Positions 36,701 through 51,700 are shown, numbered from the stretch's first letter. The stretch: 64,000 nt of DNA from Camarhynchus parvulus (GCF_901933205.1 NC_044572.1:20732501-20796500), one strand, 5' to 3'. The notes: a model not told the origin generated them from the sequence alone. Translations and numbers: made by a program.

Positions 36701-39700
36701 TAAACTGAGCATCTAAATAGGTCTTATGTCCACAGGTACCTTCATGTCCATCATGTCCTGTCACCTTCACATAATTTGTCTGCAGTACTTTTTTGTCTGT
36801 ATGTTTCCTGCCCTAAGGCAATATAAAAATCTGAATGTTTCCTCAGACCATATAACCTATGATTATTCTTCCTGAGCTGGGCAGGTGGTGTCTATAGGAA
36901 ACATAGTATTTAAGTGAAGTTGCAGTAAAGCTTTGCTGCAAAATGTATGTATGTGCACCTGACCGGAACTGCACCCTCTTTAGGTAAAAGTGTGTTTGAA
37001 TCTGAAATATCCAGAATGCAGTTAAAATAAAATATTCTTGTACTCACATCTCCACCCTGTTTTGTTTGAAACCTAATTTTCAGAATGGTATGAATTTTAA
37101 TCAGTTATCAGAGAGACAGGTCTACCCTTGTGCTAATAAAGTGCAATTTAGTTGTACTCTATGAAAAGATTTGGTGAAAGAAGAAACCAAAAAGGCCAGG
37201 CATTTTCTTTCTAATGTCTTTTTTGTGCTGCTTTTTAGGCTGGCAAGGAAATGGCTACACTTGCCAAGACATTGATGAATGTGCAAGTAATAATGGAGGC
37301 TGCTCAACTGTACCGATGGTCCAATGCATCAACACAGTTGGATCATTCCGCTGTGGGCTCTGTCCACCAGGTAAAATGGGTTTCTTGCTGATAATACTAT
37401 GGAAGGGCTTAAAAGATGAAGATTCAACACATGCAAGCCTGTTTTGGCGTAGATTTAAGAAGCTGAAAGTTGGTTTTATAGAAATATCACATACACAATA
37501 CTGTAATACAGAATGCAGAGTCCAAATATATTCAGATTTCTTCAGCTATTAATGAACATTGTATAGAGTATGCCTCTACAGAGGATCCTCTGAAATGGGT
37601 TTCTCTTGTACTAGGTAGCTGTTTTCAGTGTTACAGCCTTGACTTGAAGTACTTCCTGTACAAGATCATTAATGGGAAACAAGGATTGCATAATTATGGT
37701 AGTAATTTCATTGTCTCTATTAATTGAAGGAGTGTCCTGTGTGCCATAAATCACAGACTGTATTGTCTGCAGTAAAAAAAGCCTTGATAATTGTCACGCT
37801 CTGAATGCTGTCTGAGGAGGCAGAGTTTCCACTGCAGTACAGCTCAAGCAGTGGAAGTTGTAACTTAGGTCTTTATAATTAATGCTTTATGATTTAAAAT
37901 GCTTTCTGAAATGTATAGGATCAATACTAGGAATATAGCAGGAAAAAGTCTTTCTAATTGACTTTTTGATTGCTATTTAGGTAAGGAAGACTCCCAGTTA
38001 CTGAGCACTGAAGGGTTATCCCCATGCTGGAAATGTGGCCTCAGACAAGTTTTGGTGATGTCAGCTCTGGCCATAAGGAGCTGTGCTGCAGGGCTTTGGT
38101 CCTCCTGAACATCCTGAAAGGATCTGGGTGTTGTGTTTGAGATCCACGGGCTGCTCTGATGTGCAGGAGGAAAAAGTCTGGATGGGGTTAGGGCTGACTG
38201 GGTGCAGATGTGTAGGGAGGACAGCACATGGCGGCTGAGAGACACGGGCTTCCATGGTGTCACTGACTTTACCTATATTTAAAATACACTAATATATCTT
38301 TTTTTTCTGCAACTATGTAAGGATTTATTTACAGTTGGAATCCATCCCTGCAATGAGAGAGGCACAATAAACATGCAGGTTTTACTTCAGCAGCTATCTC
38401 AATTCTTTCTTTTTAATTGCAGAAGACTAAGATTTTACACCATGAATTAGTGTTTTGCTCACCAGTTGATTGTTTTTTTTACTGTTAATTCTAAAAGAAA
38501 ATGGTTTGTTACAGACTAACTGAGATTTACCTCTGAACAGGTTATGAGGGAGATGGACAAACATGTACCCAGGTTGATATCTGCTCAATAAATAATGGAG
38601 GGTGCCATCCTTTGGCTACTTGTACCTCAGCTCCAGGTATGATGCTTTCTTAAAGATTATAAGGTAATACCAGCATGAATCTCAAGGAGGACCTGGTTCA
38701 GATAAATCCACTTTATAGAAACATATCTAGATTGCAGCCCCTTTGCCACAGTCAGCTTTGCCTCATGCAAATGATTTTACAGGCAGGTTAGCTAAAGCCA
38801 GCAGACTTTTTCACAAACACTGACAGAAGATGATTTAGGCCCCAACAAAAAGAAAACTTTATGCTAAAACTGTGGAGATGTTCACCATTTCTCTTTGGTG
38901 CAGTTTTCCAATTATACAGCTGCTTTTAATATTCCCCTTCCCATAAATACCCTTTGACTACCCCACCACTTCCCATGAAGGTGACCCTGGACTCTCAGGT
39001 ACCCATAGCAAAACAACGCTAAAAACTTAATAATAAAAACTTTCCATGTTCAAACTGGGCACTGACCAGGGAAAGTGTCAAAAGATCAAGTTAGAATAAT
39101 ATTAAGATTCTCCTTCAAAATGTCAAGGACATTTATAGACATTGGTATTATGTTCTGTGTCTTGTCTTATCTCCCAAGGGCCCATGGCATTTTGTTCCTG
39201 CACATCTGGGTTCACTGGAAGTGGATATGGGCCGAACGGGTGCTCTCCTCTCAGTGACATCTGTCAGCTGCAAAACCCTTGTGCCAATGGGCAGTGCCTG
39301 GTAAGTGCTGGGCTCCTCACACGTAGTGACAGCACTGTGCAGTCAGAACCAGCCAGGGAGCCTTGCTGAGACTGAAGGCTGAGTGCACACTGGGAATGAG
39401 GCAAAGCCAGTGGGGGCTGCAAGGTCAAAGGATATGCCTGAGGAAAGCAAAGTGAGTTTCAGGGAACACAAGCCATTTCTTTGTGTGTGAAGCAGAGGTA
39501 GCAATCTTGGCAGTAATGGCCTGAGAAATTGTGTTTGGTAGCCCACACTAGCGAATGGACTGCTTGTGCTGATGGGAGAGAAATGTTCTTGGTGGCACAG
39601 GAAAGTAATTTGCCACCCTGGATCATGGAGGAATTACCCATGATAACAGAACCAGTGCCTCTGCTGCCCTTCAGACTCTTAATATCCAGCAGAATTAGTT

Positions 39701-42700
39701 ATGAGTTCCTAGTCTGATCTTGTGAGAGCACTCCTGGAGTCTCAGGCTGCTTGTATGAATGTGGAAAGGGTGTTTCAAAGGAATTGGTTGCACTGATGGT
39801 AACCAAGTCTTTTGGACCTAAACTGGTGGTATGAATTCATTCTCATGCACAGTGAATATTTAGTTTATCCTCATAGACCCTATGAAGGCTTTTTTGGCTT
39901 TCTGAGTGGGTTGTGCTGTGCCCTGGAAAGTCCATGCTGCAGGCCTGGGTTTTTTTTTTTGTGGAAGATATTTACAATGATTTTGCTGAAATATTCACAA
40001 ATGCTAATCCTTTTATTCCACTAGAGTTTTTTCCCATTTATCCCCATTAGGCTGCAGATGTCCTCATTTTGGTTGTCCCTGGAGGCACAGGGAAAATGAG
40101 ACATAAAATATGGATTTGGTAGTGTTAGGTTAACAACTGGATTCGATGATCTTAAGGGTCTTTTCCAAACGAAATCTTTCTTTGATTCCATGGTGTATTA
40201 CCTCTTGCTTTTTCAATTTTCTGTGTGAAATGTGACGGTCTTCTCACACTCCACTCCTGCCCAGCATTCCTTTCTCCCTATTCTGTAGGTATCTACTCAA
40301 TACTGTCTTCATTCATATTTAAAGATATTTATAGGGCCTGTTTTGCCCAGATCTTATGTACTTTTCCTGACTATTTAGTTCATTTTAGTCAATTTATTAA
40401 AAGGTATCACATCTTCCCCTAAATATATTCTAACGTACAACAGTGTCAATCATGGCTACAAACTAGTACCTGAAGATAATAACACAGATATTTAAGTAAT
40501 GTGACTACAAAAGCATCTAATAAAATAGAGAAACAGCAGAGCTGTATTTGGTCAGAATCATGATAGAGGAAATAAGTAATTAAGTATCAGACAACGCAGA
40601 TCAGAAAACACCTTCTAAAATAACATTCAGAGCCCTAAATACACATGAAAACCCTCTTCCATTACACTGAAAATCTCTTTGGGACACAGAGGACATGAAT
40701 AGATAATAGAAAACAAAAAGAGAATGCAATACACTGATTGTATGTCATCAAAGATGGGATTGTAGCTCGTACCTGGGACCATGTTTGTTCTGCTTTACCT
40801 CTAAAGAGTGTGTCTGTAAAACAAAAGATATAATGTAAGAGAACATATGAAATTAAAAGTTACAGATATGGAAAGACTTGATTATATGGAGTAGTACAGG
40901 TTGTGACAATGGAAATAGAAAAGAGACAGACAGAAAAAGGAATAAAGCTGAAAAGGTGATGAAATTGTTCCCCTTTAACATTCCTCAGGATGAAAATGAA
41001 AGTTAACAGCTCACATAACTGCAGCACAGACTTCCTGGAGAAAGGTCTTGAGAGAAATTACTCATAAACCAGTTATCTTGCCTTGCTATTTATAAGGTTT
41101 AGGTAATTTGATTGACTTGATTCTAGCATGATCAAACAGCTTTCTGAATGGCTAAAAGGGATTTTAGCCATTCAGATTTTGATCGTCCAGAAAGTAATTT
41201 GAAAGAGCTCTGCTAAGAAATAACTTAATAGAAAACCCCGAAGAGATAATCTAATTAGGCTTTATGTTTATTTTGGTATTCACTAGTGACCATCAAGATT
41301 TTATTTCTTTACTCCAATATTTCTTCACAAAATAAGTGTAAACATCAGTCTTTCTCCCGACTTCATTGATTTCATTAGGTATTCATGCTCATTGTTTATT
41401 TGATTTCTTTATATCTGTAGGCAATGATTTCTGGCTATTTCTGCCTGTGTAATGCAGGCTGGACAGGCCCTAATTGTACAGAGAACATTGATGAATGTAT
41501 CAGCAACCCGTGTCAGAATGGGGGCACCTGCACGGATGGGGTCAATGGCTACTCCTGCGAGTGCACCAGCGCCTGGACGGGAGCGCAGTGCCAGACTGCC
41601 CAGCAAGGTACAGCCAGAGCCTCCCCCTCCTTCCCCTGGGAAATGGCACAGCAGGCTTCAGCCAGCAGGTGCTTGGGGCATGGCATTGACATGTGAATAA
41701 CAACTGAGTTATGATGTGAAAAACAGCCCTGTGTTTGGTGGATTAGAGGTCCCAACCCAAATTCCCTCCATGTCAGAGTTTTCCATGAGCTTTGTTTACA
41801 GCTGTTTTGTTCAGCAGTAGGAACGCAACAATGAAGCTGATCTGCAGGCCCACTGGCCTTGGCTAGATGCCAGACATCCTAAAATCAGATCTCTGTTCCT
41901 GAGAAAGTTGTCTGGAAAGCTGGTTGGGAAAGAGGATCCAGTATAAGGAAAACAAAAGAAGATATTGATGTTTCTCTTTTGTGCATATTATTTCATCTGT
42001 TATGAAGCCGAAAGGTCCTGATGTTCTTAGTCAAGTGGAAAAGCCAGAAAAGGTTTTCAAACAGAAATGTAATGAAAGAAATGTTAGGCATGAAAATTGG
42101 GGAATCTCAGTTTTATACTGACTGCATGGTTTTCCCTTTCCCTCCTGATATAATTTCTTCTGGTTTTTTGAGAACTTTTTTTGCCATTAATTTTAATTAA
42201 GCAAGGTCAGGATAGCATTCCAGTGAGTCTAGTGTCCCTGTGACATCTGTGGCTCATTTTTTACTGTAGATTGCTAAGAAGAAAGCAAATTACATTTTAA
42301 TGTAATACAGTATGTAAAACTTCCACTGATCCCCTCTGAAATCCACTCTATTTTAGAACTATTTTAGGCTTTTTTTCTATTTTCCTGAAGTAACTAACTA
42401 GTAATGTTTTATTATGATTAATTATTAATATTTTATTATTAAGTCCACAGGGGGAAACATTTATTTTTAGCCATTCATAATGAAGGGATAGAAACCCAGT
42501 TTTTTATGCAGTAAGGGATCATACTGTACCACCTGTTCTTTTAGTTTTTAATGAAGGAAAAAATAATGTATTTTCTTTCATGATCATTTTGAATCAGGTT
42601 GAAAAAAGGTGAGATATTTTAGACAGACATTTCAAATAAAATTATATTACTTTTACCACTTCTTGAAACAAAACAGTTTGGTGAGAATTGACTATTTCTT

Positions 42701-45700
42701 TAGAATCAGTTCAATGTTAAATTACAGGTGCTTGGTGCACACTAGCTGTATCTGCATTGCATTTTGGCTACTTTACATATTTTTCTGTAGCTGTTTGGGG
42801 TTCTCAGTTCTCAGTTCCCATGCATTGAATGGTTCAGTGAGAGAAGAGTCCATGGTATATCATGAGAGGGATTATCAGGCCCAGAAATCTGAGCAAAAAG
42901 AATAAACAGAACAATAAAACCTCCTGAGGATAACTTCTGTGATGTACCACTTCTGAGAAAGACAATTTTACATCATGTTAACTTCAAAATGCAAAATGTT
43001 ATTTCATTGAAGGGGAAAAATCTAGAGATTCAATCTGGAGGTATCCTTCTGGAAGCAAAGCATTTTATGGACACTATCATGAGACAGAATCAATATCTTT
43101 TGGCAGTATCCACATGTTCCAACTGACATTCTTTTCTTTTTCCAAGAACTATTTTTCTTTCGGGGAATTTGTGCTTTTCTGAGATGTCATTCCACTTGAG
43201 AAGAAGTCCTAAAGATCCTTTTATAGAAGTATTTTTCAACATTGTTTTACATGTTTAAGAGGAAAAAGCTATGCAAAAAAAGCTAGGTTTTGTTTTAGTC
43301 TGTAGAGTAATAGCACAAAATCTGTTTAATTTTCTCTCTTTTTGCAGTTTGTGGAGGATACCTCTCAGGCTTGAGGGGGACTTTCCATTACCCCAACAAC
43401 CCAAACAGCCAGTGGTACAGCAGTGGGGTCAGCTGTGCTTGGGTTGTTCAAACTACTCCCAACAAGGTAAAGTAGAGTTCAGGTTAAAGAAACCCTCAGT
43501 CTGTAGGATCCCTTGGCTTATCAGAGCAAACATGACTGTCTTCATGCTACATGTGTTCCTATGCTGTGATCTAATCCCCTCAGAATAAATAGTTTTTCAA
43601 AAGAATTAATTTTAGATCCTTACAATCTTTCAGGCTCCTTAGCCTAAGGATTTGCTTGGGTTAGATTTCCCAAGCTTTTCCTAAGCAGCTGAGAGTTATA
43701 GTTTATTAACCTACTCCAGCTGCAGTGTTCTACATTGCTTTAGAATGTGATCTGTGAATGGATGCATGAGAAAAGCTCTGCTCTGATGGGCTCCACAGGT
43801 GGATCCTGAGCTGAGTGGGTTGGTCAGAGCCTGGTGCTGACAACGCCAAGGCTGCGGCTTTGAGCCCCACGTGGGCCAACTCTTCACTTACGAGTTTGAC
43901 TCAATGATCCTTCTGGGTCCCTTCCAGCTCAGACTATTCTGTGATTCTGTGACCCCAAAACAATTTCATGTTTCTGATATCTCAGTACAGAAATGTAGAA
44001 TGCTTAACTCATGTTGTCAATGCCTTTGTGTAATAACAGCATCTGACTTTTTTAAGGATTGATTTTTAACTGTTGCACACAAATGTATATTCTGATTCTG
44101 ATCTGCAACTAACAATTCCACTTGTGTTATAAATAACAACTACAAAATACTCTACACCATGATTTAGCATTAAATTTCTTACCTGGGATCTAAATATTTG
44201 AAGTATTTTTGACATTTTGTGGAATGAATTAAGTCATTTTATAAGCCAGTGCTTAGCGGTGGTTTATACAGCATTACATATGTGTGTGTGTATATATATA
44301 TATATGTGTATGTGACATGTCCTCAGCCCAAAGCTGGGGAGCCACTACTGTCTTCAGCAGAGCATATTACAGCACATCAGTGAAGAATCTGAACAAACTT
44401 AAGGCTGTGCATGTCGCTAAGTATCCAGAATGGGCTTTAGAGACGCTGATTTTATTTGTGCAAAACAAGATCATTGAGCCTTTTAACTCCCATTACAACA
44501 CTTTCAAACATAGTAAGGGTGAAAAATACTAATTATCTGATGAAAAAAACTGCCTAGGGAAACCTGGAATAAGGTGTTTTATGTTGTGTTTCAAGCTTTT
44601 CACATGGCTTGAAATTTACACATATAGATATTTTGCACGTATAACAAACACAGGCAAATGGTCTCAATTATTAGTTTATAGAAATAATGCTCTTTCCAGA
44701 AAACTTCACTGACTAAATTCTTATCTGTCCGTCTATCTTCTCTCTTTCCTTTTGACCCTTAAGATTCTTTGATATTCTTTTCTGTCCTGGAACATTTCAG
44801 GAAATGACATAAAAGCTCATAGATTCTCACAGTTGCATGGATACACATATCTGCTCTATAAAGTTTCTGCATAGATAGTGTCTCAGCAACGGAGAAAAGA
44901 CATATTTTCTTTTCTCTCTTCTATTAGATTCTGCGTGTTACCTTCCCATTCTTCCAACTAGAGACAAGTAATCAGTGTAACTCTGAATTCCTTCAAATCC
45001 ATGATGGGCCTTCAGCATCAATGCACATTCTTGGAAAATACTGTGGCTTCCCAGGTCCTACAGAACTTCTCAGTTCGCACAACTCTCTGTATTTTTGGTT
45101 ATTTTCAAACCACACCATTACTGGAGGTGTTACTGTTCATTGGGAATCTCAGGATCCTGGTAAGTTGATGAAATGCAAAGCATTTTCATGGCTTTGGAGT
45201 AAAATGAATTACTTATTTCTTTGATTAGGAAACATTGGGAACAGAAGGACGGTATTTTTCAAGGGAGTGAGGCTGAAATATATATCACTTGAAGATACTT
45301 TCAAACTCTAGTTCTAGGCCTCTGCATGAATAGCTTTCTGCTGTTTTTTAAGGCTGCTTTACACTTCCTGTGAGGAATCCCCCAGAGAGCATGTGTTTCT
45401 GGGGATGACATTCATTCAGTCAGTTTTCTTTTGTCACGGAAATATCTGGTACTTCGAACAATGCTCGAACAAGCAAGTTAATGGTTTGTTTTGCCACTGA
45501 CAATTTACAACAGCCTAAATGTTCCAAACATGATAGATTACAGGGAGCTGGATTTTAAAGAATGTGTGAGGTTTTGGTGTGATTTGTTGTACATTTCTGC
45601 CTGAATTCTTGATTATGGTGATTGGGTGATTGTTCCAGATGGTCTGGCAGTGCATTCCCAGAGATAAATTTCAAATCATCTCACATAACATTAAGGTCAT

Positions 45701-48700
45701 GTCAGTGTTCTGTGTATTATCTAGAAGCAAAAAGTGCATTGGGTTGTGTCTTAAATGAACCATAGAGTAAAAAATGCCATTTCCTTATTTCCAGAAATAT
45801 TTCTTGAAGTGCTTTTAATATGATTTTTGGTGGGTTTTTTCTTTCAATTGTCATTATTAGATTGATAATTACTAATTGAAAAATACTGAATTAATACTTT
45901 GAGTACTGAAAAGTGAAAGCAGATATTTTGGAGGAAAAAATAGCACTAACAGAAAAAAAAGCAAAGAGAGCAGTATAGATGAGATTAAACTAGCTATTTC
46001 ATTTTTTTTCTTTTTAATGAAACTAGTCTTGTGATAGGATAAAAAATGGAGACTATTTACAAAATACAGAAATTCAGATTAATTTTGTAAATCCAATCCA
46101 AACACAGTGTTTCTGATTATTCTTTTTAAAGCATGTTAATCATGACTGGGTAAGAATCTTTTACTGTGCAAATCAGGAAATATTTAGAGTTCTCCTTTTA
46201 AAATTGCAGAATTAACTGCAAAATTTAAAGCAAGAAGAAACTTGCTGGTTTCTTTGGCTTGGTCTTTGTTCTTTAATTTATTCTGACCCCAAAGTTGTAG
46301 GTGGTTTTGACACTACAGGACAGTTCATCTTCTGACCCAACATGTGGTGATAAATACTCTGTTGTTCCGCGTCTCTTTCTGTTAGAATGTGGTGGTGAGC
46401 TGACAGGTACTTACGGCTCGATAAGCTCTCCAGGATATCCTGGTAACTATCCTGTAAACAGAAATTGTTTCTGGACCATCTCAACCAGTCCTGGCCTCCT
46501 CATCACATTTGCTTTTGGCACCCTGAGCCTGGAACACCATGACAACTGCGATTATGACTATTTAGAGGTAAAGTGTAATTGTGAATTATGACAACATTTT
46601 GTGGATCTGTTATTGCAAAACAAGATATTTCAAAATTTTTTATGTACAGAAGGAGACTGTTTGAAAATCTAATCCTGGTTTGAAATGCTTTTTTTTTATT
46701 TGCATATTCCAGCTATCCATGCACAATCAGACATAACAGGACAGAAAGGGGATGAGACCTGCTTCACTGAAGTCGGTGGAAGTCCTGTGACAAAAAGATG
46801 GGATTCAGGCCAAATACCTGATGGGAAGCTTTCACTTTTGTACAATGTTCAGTCTCCAAACTCCTGGTCAAATGTCAACCCACAGAGAATTCATGAGCCT
46901 ATGGGAAACTATTCAGGAAAGGGATCTAAGACTAATAGATTCATATCCTGGCTCACACAGCTATCCACCAGTTGACGTATGAGCTGAGGACTTTTTGTTG
47001 AGTGTGACCTAATGCTTACAGAATTCAGCAATACCTTCTCATGGAAATGAGAAGCCAGTTTGGAATAGCATGTTGTGTGCAATGCAGAGAATGATTTCAA
47101 GAAAGCAGTTGAACCGTAGATCTCCTGATACTTTCTTTCCCTTTCACAAAACCCTTGATGACTCCTGGTAGCAGCATCACAGCTGTGGATCTGTTTCTTA
47201 GTTCCTCTGTGTTTGGAGGAAACTTCCTATGAGCTTTCCCTCCACCCTCCATCCATAATACCTCTGGGGCCTCAGAGATAACTTAAGGAGTGTTGGTACT
47301 GTTCATAACTGGCACACATAGGATAATCCTAAATGTTGATCTGTCATTCTGTCTAGATTCGAGATGGTCTCCTTCCACAAGACCCTGTCCTTGGTAAATA
47401 CTGTAGCACTGGATCTCCACCCCCACTCCAAACCACTGGTCCATATGCATTTATTCACTTTCACTCTGATGACTCAGTTACTGATAAAGGCTTCCATATT
47501 GTGTACACAACATCTCCTGGTAAGTAAAATACTCAGGACTAAAGGTTGGTCTGTGACATTCTCAAGATAGAGATAACACATGAATGGATGTCATTAACAC
47601 TTGCTCTTTAATAATATAGAAATTCTTTTTGATTTGCAGACATTGTACAGAGGCAGCCTCAAAAGGAGTTACTGTACTTATGAATATCTCTTTTTCTTTT
47701 TTTTTATTACTATAGCAGAACCAAGTTGTGGAGGAAATTTCACAGAGAGTGAAGGGGTTATCACTTCTCCTTTCTGGCCTAACCCTTACATCAACAACCG
47801 ACAATGTGTCTACATTATCCGACAGCCAGAGGATGAAAAAATATTCCTCAACTTCACCCATATGGAGTTGGAGAGTCATAATGATTGTTCAGCAAATTAT
47901 ATAGAGGTGATTCTCTTAATCAGTTGATATGGAAGTTTGATTGCATGTGTGTACAAGAGCATGTATAACTTCTGTCCCAAGGGCCAGTGCAGAAATAGGT
48001 GTTAATCAAACAACTAAGTATATGAATTTACTAGGGTCCAAAAGTCACAGGGACTGAAAGAGCAGGATGGTGCATTTGGAGTGAAGTAAAGATAAGAGAA
48101 TGAGGAAATCTGTCTAACTTAACACTAATTCTTAATAGTCTGTACGTGGTTAAGTGGGAGTTTGAACATTTGGTAAATGAATGTCAACTGCAAGAAGAAA
48201 AAAATAATGCCATAGCTGCTATGCAGCATTTTCTGGAGTCAAAGTGTTATATGGAAGATTTTTATCTGACACTAGAAGGAAACACGCCATATAAATATTT
48301 ATACACACATTCCCAGAGAAGTGGTTGAATTACCATTTGTGGAGGTATTTACAAGATGTGTAGAAGTGGCACTTAGGGCCGTGATTTAGTGGTGGGCTTG
48401 GCCAAGCTCGGTTTGCAGTTGGACTCTAAGATTTAGAGATCCTTTCCAACCTTGATGATTCTATGATTCTATATACATATGTAAAGCTGGGAGTTTATTG
48501 TTGCCATAACTGAAATCTTACAAGTCTAATTCAAGAATTGCTCTTAGTCTAAATCTAACTGGCAAAGACAACAAAATGGTACAGTTGGAATGTTTTTATA
48601 TGGAAAATGTAATAATAATAATAATAATGCAATACTAATATCAGTACTTAGTGCAATCCACTTGAGGTGACTTTTACTTCTAGCTCTCTCTTCATTGGTT

Positions 48701-51700
48701 TGCCATGTTGTGTTACATACAAATGTACGGAGAAATAAAGGCTGGGTACAACAGCAGAGGCCTTGAGACGTGGCCTTATCCACATGGGATGGCTGCTGGG
48801 TACTGCTGCCTGGATAAAACTGTGCCTGTGCTGTGCAGACCTAAACAGAAGGAAAACAAGCTGGGCACAGCCCATGGTTAATTTGCAAAGGTGCTGCTGC
48901 AGCTGAAGAAAACAAAGTGGTACAATTGGAATGTTTCTATATGGAAAATGTAATAATAATGCAACACTAGTGTCAGTACTTAGTGCAATCCACTTGAGGT
49001 GACTTTTTGTTTTACTCCTAGCTCTCTCTTCATTGGTTTGCAATGTCGTGTTACATATAAATTTACAGCTCTAGGGTGCCAAATTTACAGCTGTAGGTGC
49101 AGGGAGCCATACCTGCAGCCCCAGAGCAGGGTCCAGCACTGCCAGCCATGCAGCTCAGTGGCACCACAGGTTGGGTTTTGTATTTAATCTCTTCTTGACC
49201 AGTGAGGAACAGGCCCCTGTGAGCTCTATGCTGTTGGTCTATTTTTAAAAGATGTTATTGTGTTGTCATCGTTCCCTTCTCTCCTCCTATAATTCTAAGT
49301 CCTAGGTTGGAATGAAGTGTAATTAGTTTCTGAAATGAGAGGGGAAGTGTGTTTAATGAAAACAGACAGCTTTTGTTTGTTTGGCCTGCTACTCCTCTTG
49401 CCTAATTGCTGGCAAAACAGCAGCCAAATTCACAACAGCCACAGAAACAAAACCATTTCTGTTGAACACCATCGGTTTGTATTAGTTCAGCAAGGCATTT
49501 ACCTCACTGTTTGCTGATCAGTCACAAGCCCTTCAGTTTCCATGTGCTTCTGCCCTCTTCTTCCTACCCCCTCACTCTGTGGCTCAGCCCAGAGCAGAGA
49601 AATCAGACCAACATTTTCTGGCTGGAACAGTTAGTAAAACCAAAGTACTAGGCTCTTTTATTACGACCTGATTTTTTCACATGTGCTTTTGTAAAATACT
49701 TTTCCACTGGTTCATCTAGAGAAACTTCTGGGTGTTTAAGTTATTTTAAAAGTCGCTCTCCAACAACTTTTTTGTCACTTTGGAAAGGTGCAGATTATTC
49801 CATTCCCTGGTTAAATCAGGAAATCTGTAGACTTTGCACAGGGACTAGACACAGCTCACAGCACTCACTCAGGGAGGGATGTTTAGTTTCTTATTAAGGA
49901 TGGCATCTGCCATAAGAAAACAGAGACAATAACATTTATTTGAGAAAGGCTGTGACATGATGATGCAGAGGTAAGATGCTAACCAAGGCAGCCCCTTTTA
50001 CATGCTGTCCTTCTAACTGGCAAGAGGAGACATTACTCACATACATGGTTTGGAGAACCTGTTATTTTTATCACTACTCACTGGACTATATAAACAAAAA
50101 ATGTAAGGAGAATCAGCTCAAGAAAAACATGTGAACTCCTGTGAATTACCACTCTGGAAGTTTTCACTGCTTTCCAAAGATTTACTAAATATTTTGGCAC
50201 AGATTCTGATGTCAGCTGCTCTGCTGTAAATCCAGAATAATTCTGTCGCCTTAAATTCCAGGGAAATTGGAAATATCTATTAGTAAGAAAGTCATCTCAC
50301 CAGCTTAAGACTGCAAAGCTGGGCAAGCATGCCAGCCACTCCTGTTCACCAGGACACTCATGAGAGTTCCTTACCATCTCTCCCAGCCCCTAGATGAATA
50401 CAGCTGAGGAAGAAAAAATTGGTGTTGAGAGGAGACCTGAAAGCTGGATGTCCCTGGTTTGCCAGTGAACTCACTGGAATGATCTTTTAGCTTTGACAAC
50501 ATGTAGATGCATTTAAAAGCAGTTCCATCTACATGAGCTACCAGCACTTTTACAGCAGAAAAAAGGCATTTTGTTTCTGGGAAAATCTTTGGGACAAAAT
50601 TTGCACTTTTTTGCTTGGGCAGGGAGCAAAGGACCCATCTTTTGGACCTCAGGTTTTTGTTGCCCACCTGAAATGAGATGGGCACCTCAGAGATATACCA
50701 GGGCTCTGCCTGGATCCCTGGATGTAGCTATTCTTACTCACGGAATATGGATTCAGGGTCTGAAGTCTTGAGGTACAAATAAGTCTTTCCCATCAACTCC
50801 CCTTGATAATCAGGATTTATAATCAACTTTAGGGAAAATATATAAGATACATTTCTCCTTTGATTAGCAAATTGATTGAGGTCGGTAGAAAGGCAGTGCA
50901 AAAGGTAAAAGCTGGATTCCCTGATGTAGCCTCATTGCCATTATCATGCACTGAACCCTTCAGCTAAAAGAGTGAAAGATGTCAGTGTGCCTCTTTACTG
51001 CTTTAGGGACTTGGAGTTGCATCTCCTGTTAGTGAGCTGTCTGCCTGCATCAATGTATGGATGCAGGTGCTTGTTCTGGAGAAGTGCCATACAAAAATCA
51101 CTGGAAACTTCATGGCCAGAGCAAGAAAATAAAAAATACCATTTTCTTTCCCCAGCAGATTTTAATGCTGGCAAAAATTTCAGTTATCACTGGTGAGCAC
51201 CCTACCTGTCTCTTTCATCCTAAAGGTGTCACTTTTGGAAACAGGCTCAAATACTGCTAAACACGTGGTTCATAGAGAAGATCACTTAATCCTAATGTCC
51301 TGTGACAGCAGCATGTGTTTGTGTCTTCTGTGCTCATCATGTGATTGTTTCTTTGAGCTCTTATAAGTCCTGTGCTTGTGCCAGTTACAGTGATGGCTCT
51401 GTGCCCCTCTCATAAATACATAAAACAGCTACTCCTTTTGTTATGCAGCAGCTCCTGGGAGATTACAGTCTTATCTGGATATCAGATCCCAGTGCTTTTG
51501 TGATGTAACACTTTCCTCTTTTTGATGACTAGGTTCGAGATGGTGACAGTGAGATGTCTCCTCTCATTAGAAAAATCTGTCATAATACACTCATGTCTGC
51601 AATCACTTCTACCAGCAATGCTCTCTGGATCAAATTCAAGTCTGATGCTTCTGTGCAGAGATCTAGCTTCAGGGCTATTTATCAAGTTGGTAAGTGGAAC

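Larger units (their letters stand above)
39301..41420. other. CUBN intron 11 with a CR1 end and a perfect hairpin
   Basis: A 2.1 kb intron. It contains a CR1 3' end at about 40113-40192 and a 15-bp perfect inverted repeat at 41143-41176. I see no additional exon. Confidence 0.75.
47907..51532. other. CUBN intron 17
   Basis: A 3.6 kb intron. It holds a CR1 end (about 48372-48475) and two copies of a 150-base segment (48580-48724 and 48918-49067). The rest has no recognised exon or repeat. Confidence 0.75.

Noticed and set aside
36514..37238. Possible U12-type intron (donor GTATCTTGTCC)
   Set aside because: It departs from the GTATCCTTT consensus at two positions, and there is no TTCCTTAAC-like branch site near the acceptor. 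A normal U2 intron is more likely.
46685..46975. 96-codon plus-strand frame between CUB2 exons
   Set aside because: The CUB2 halves join directly in frame across this intron, and the frame shows no CUB or EGF pattern.
48544..49043. Two minus-strand frames with similar translations (both contain NEERARSK)
   Set aside because: The similarity comes from the duplicated intronic segment, not from coding. The frames end in the intron and have no known family.
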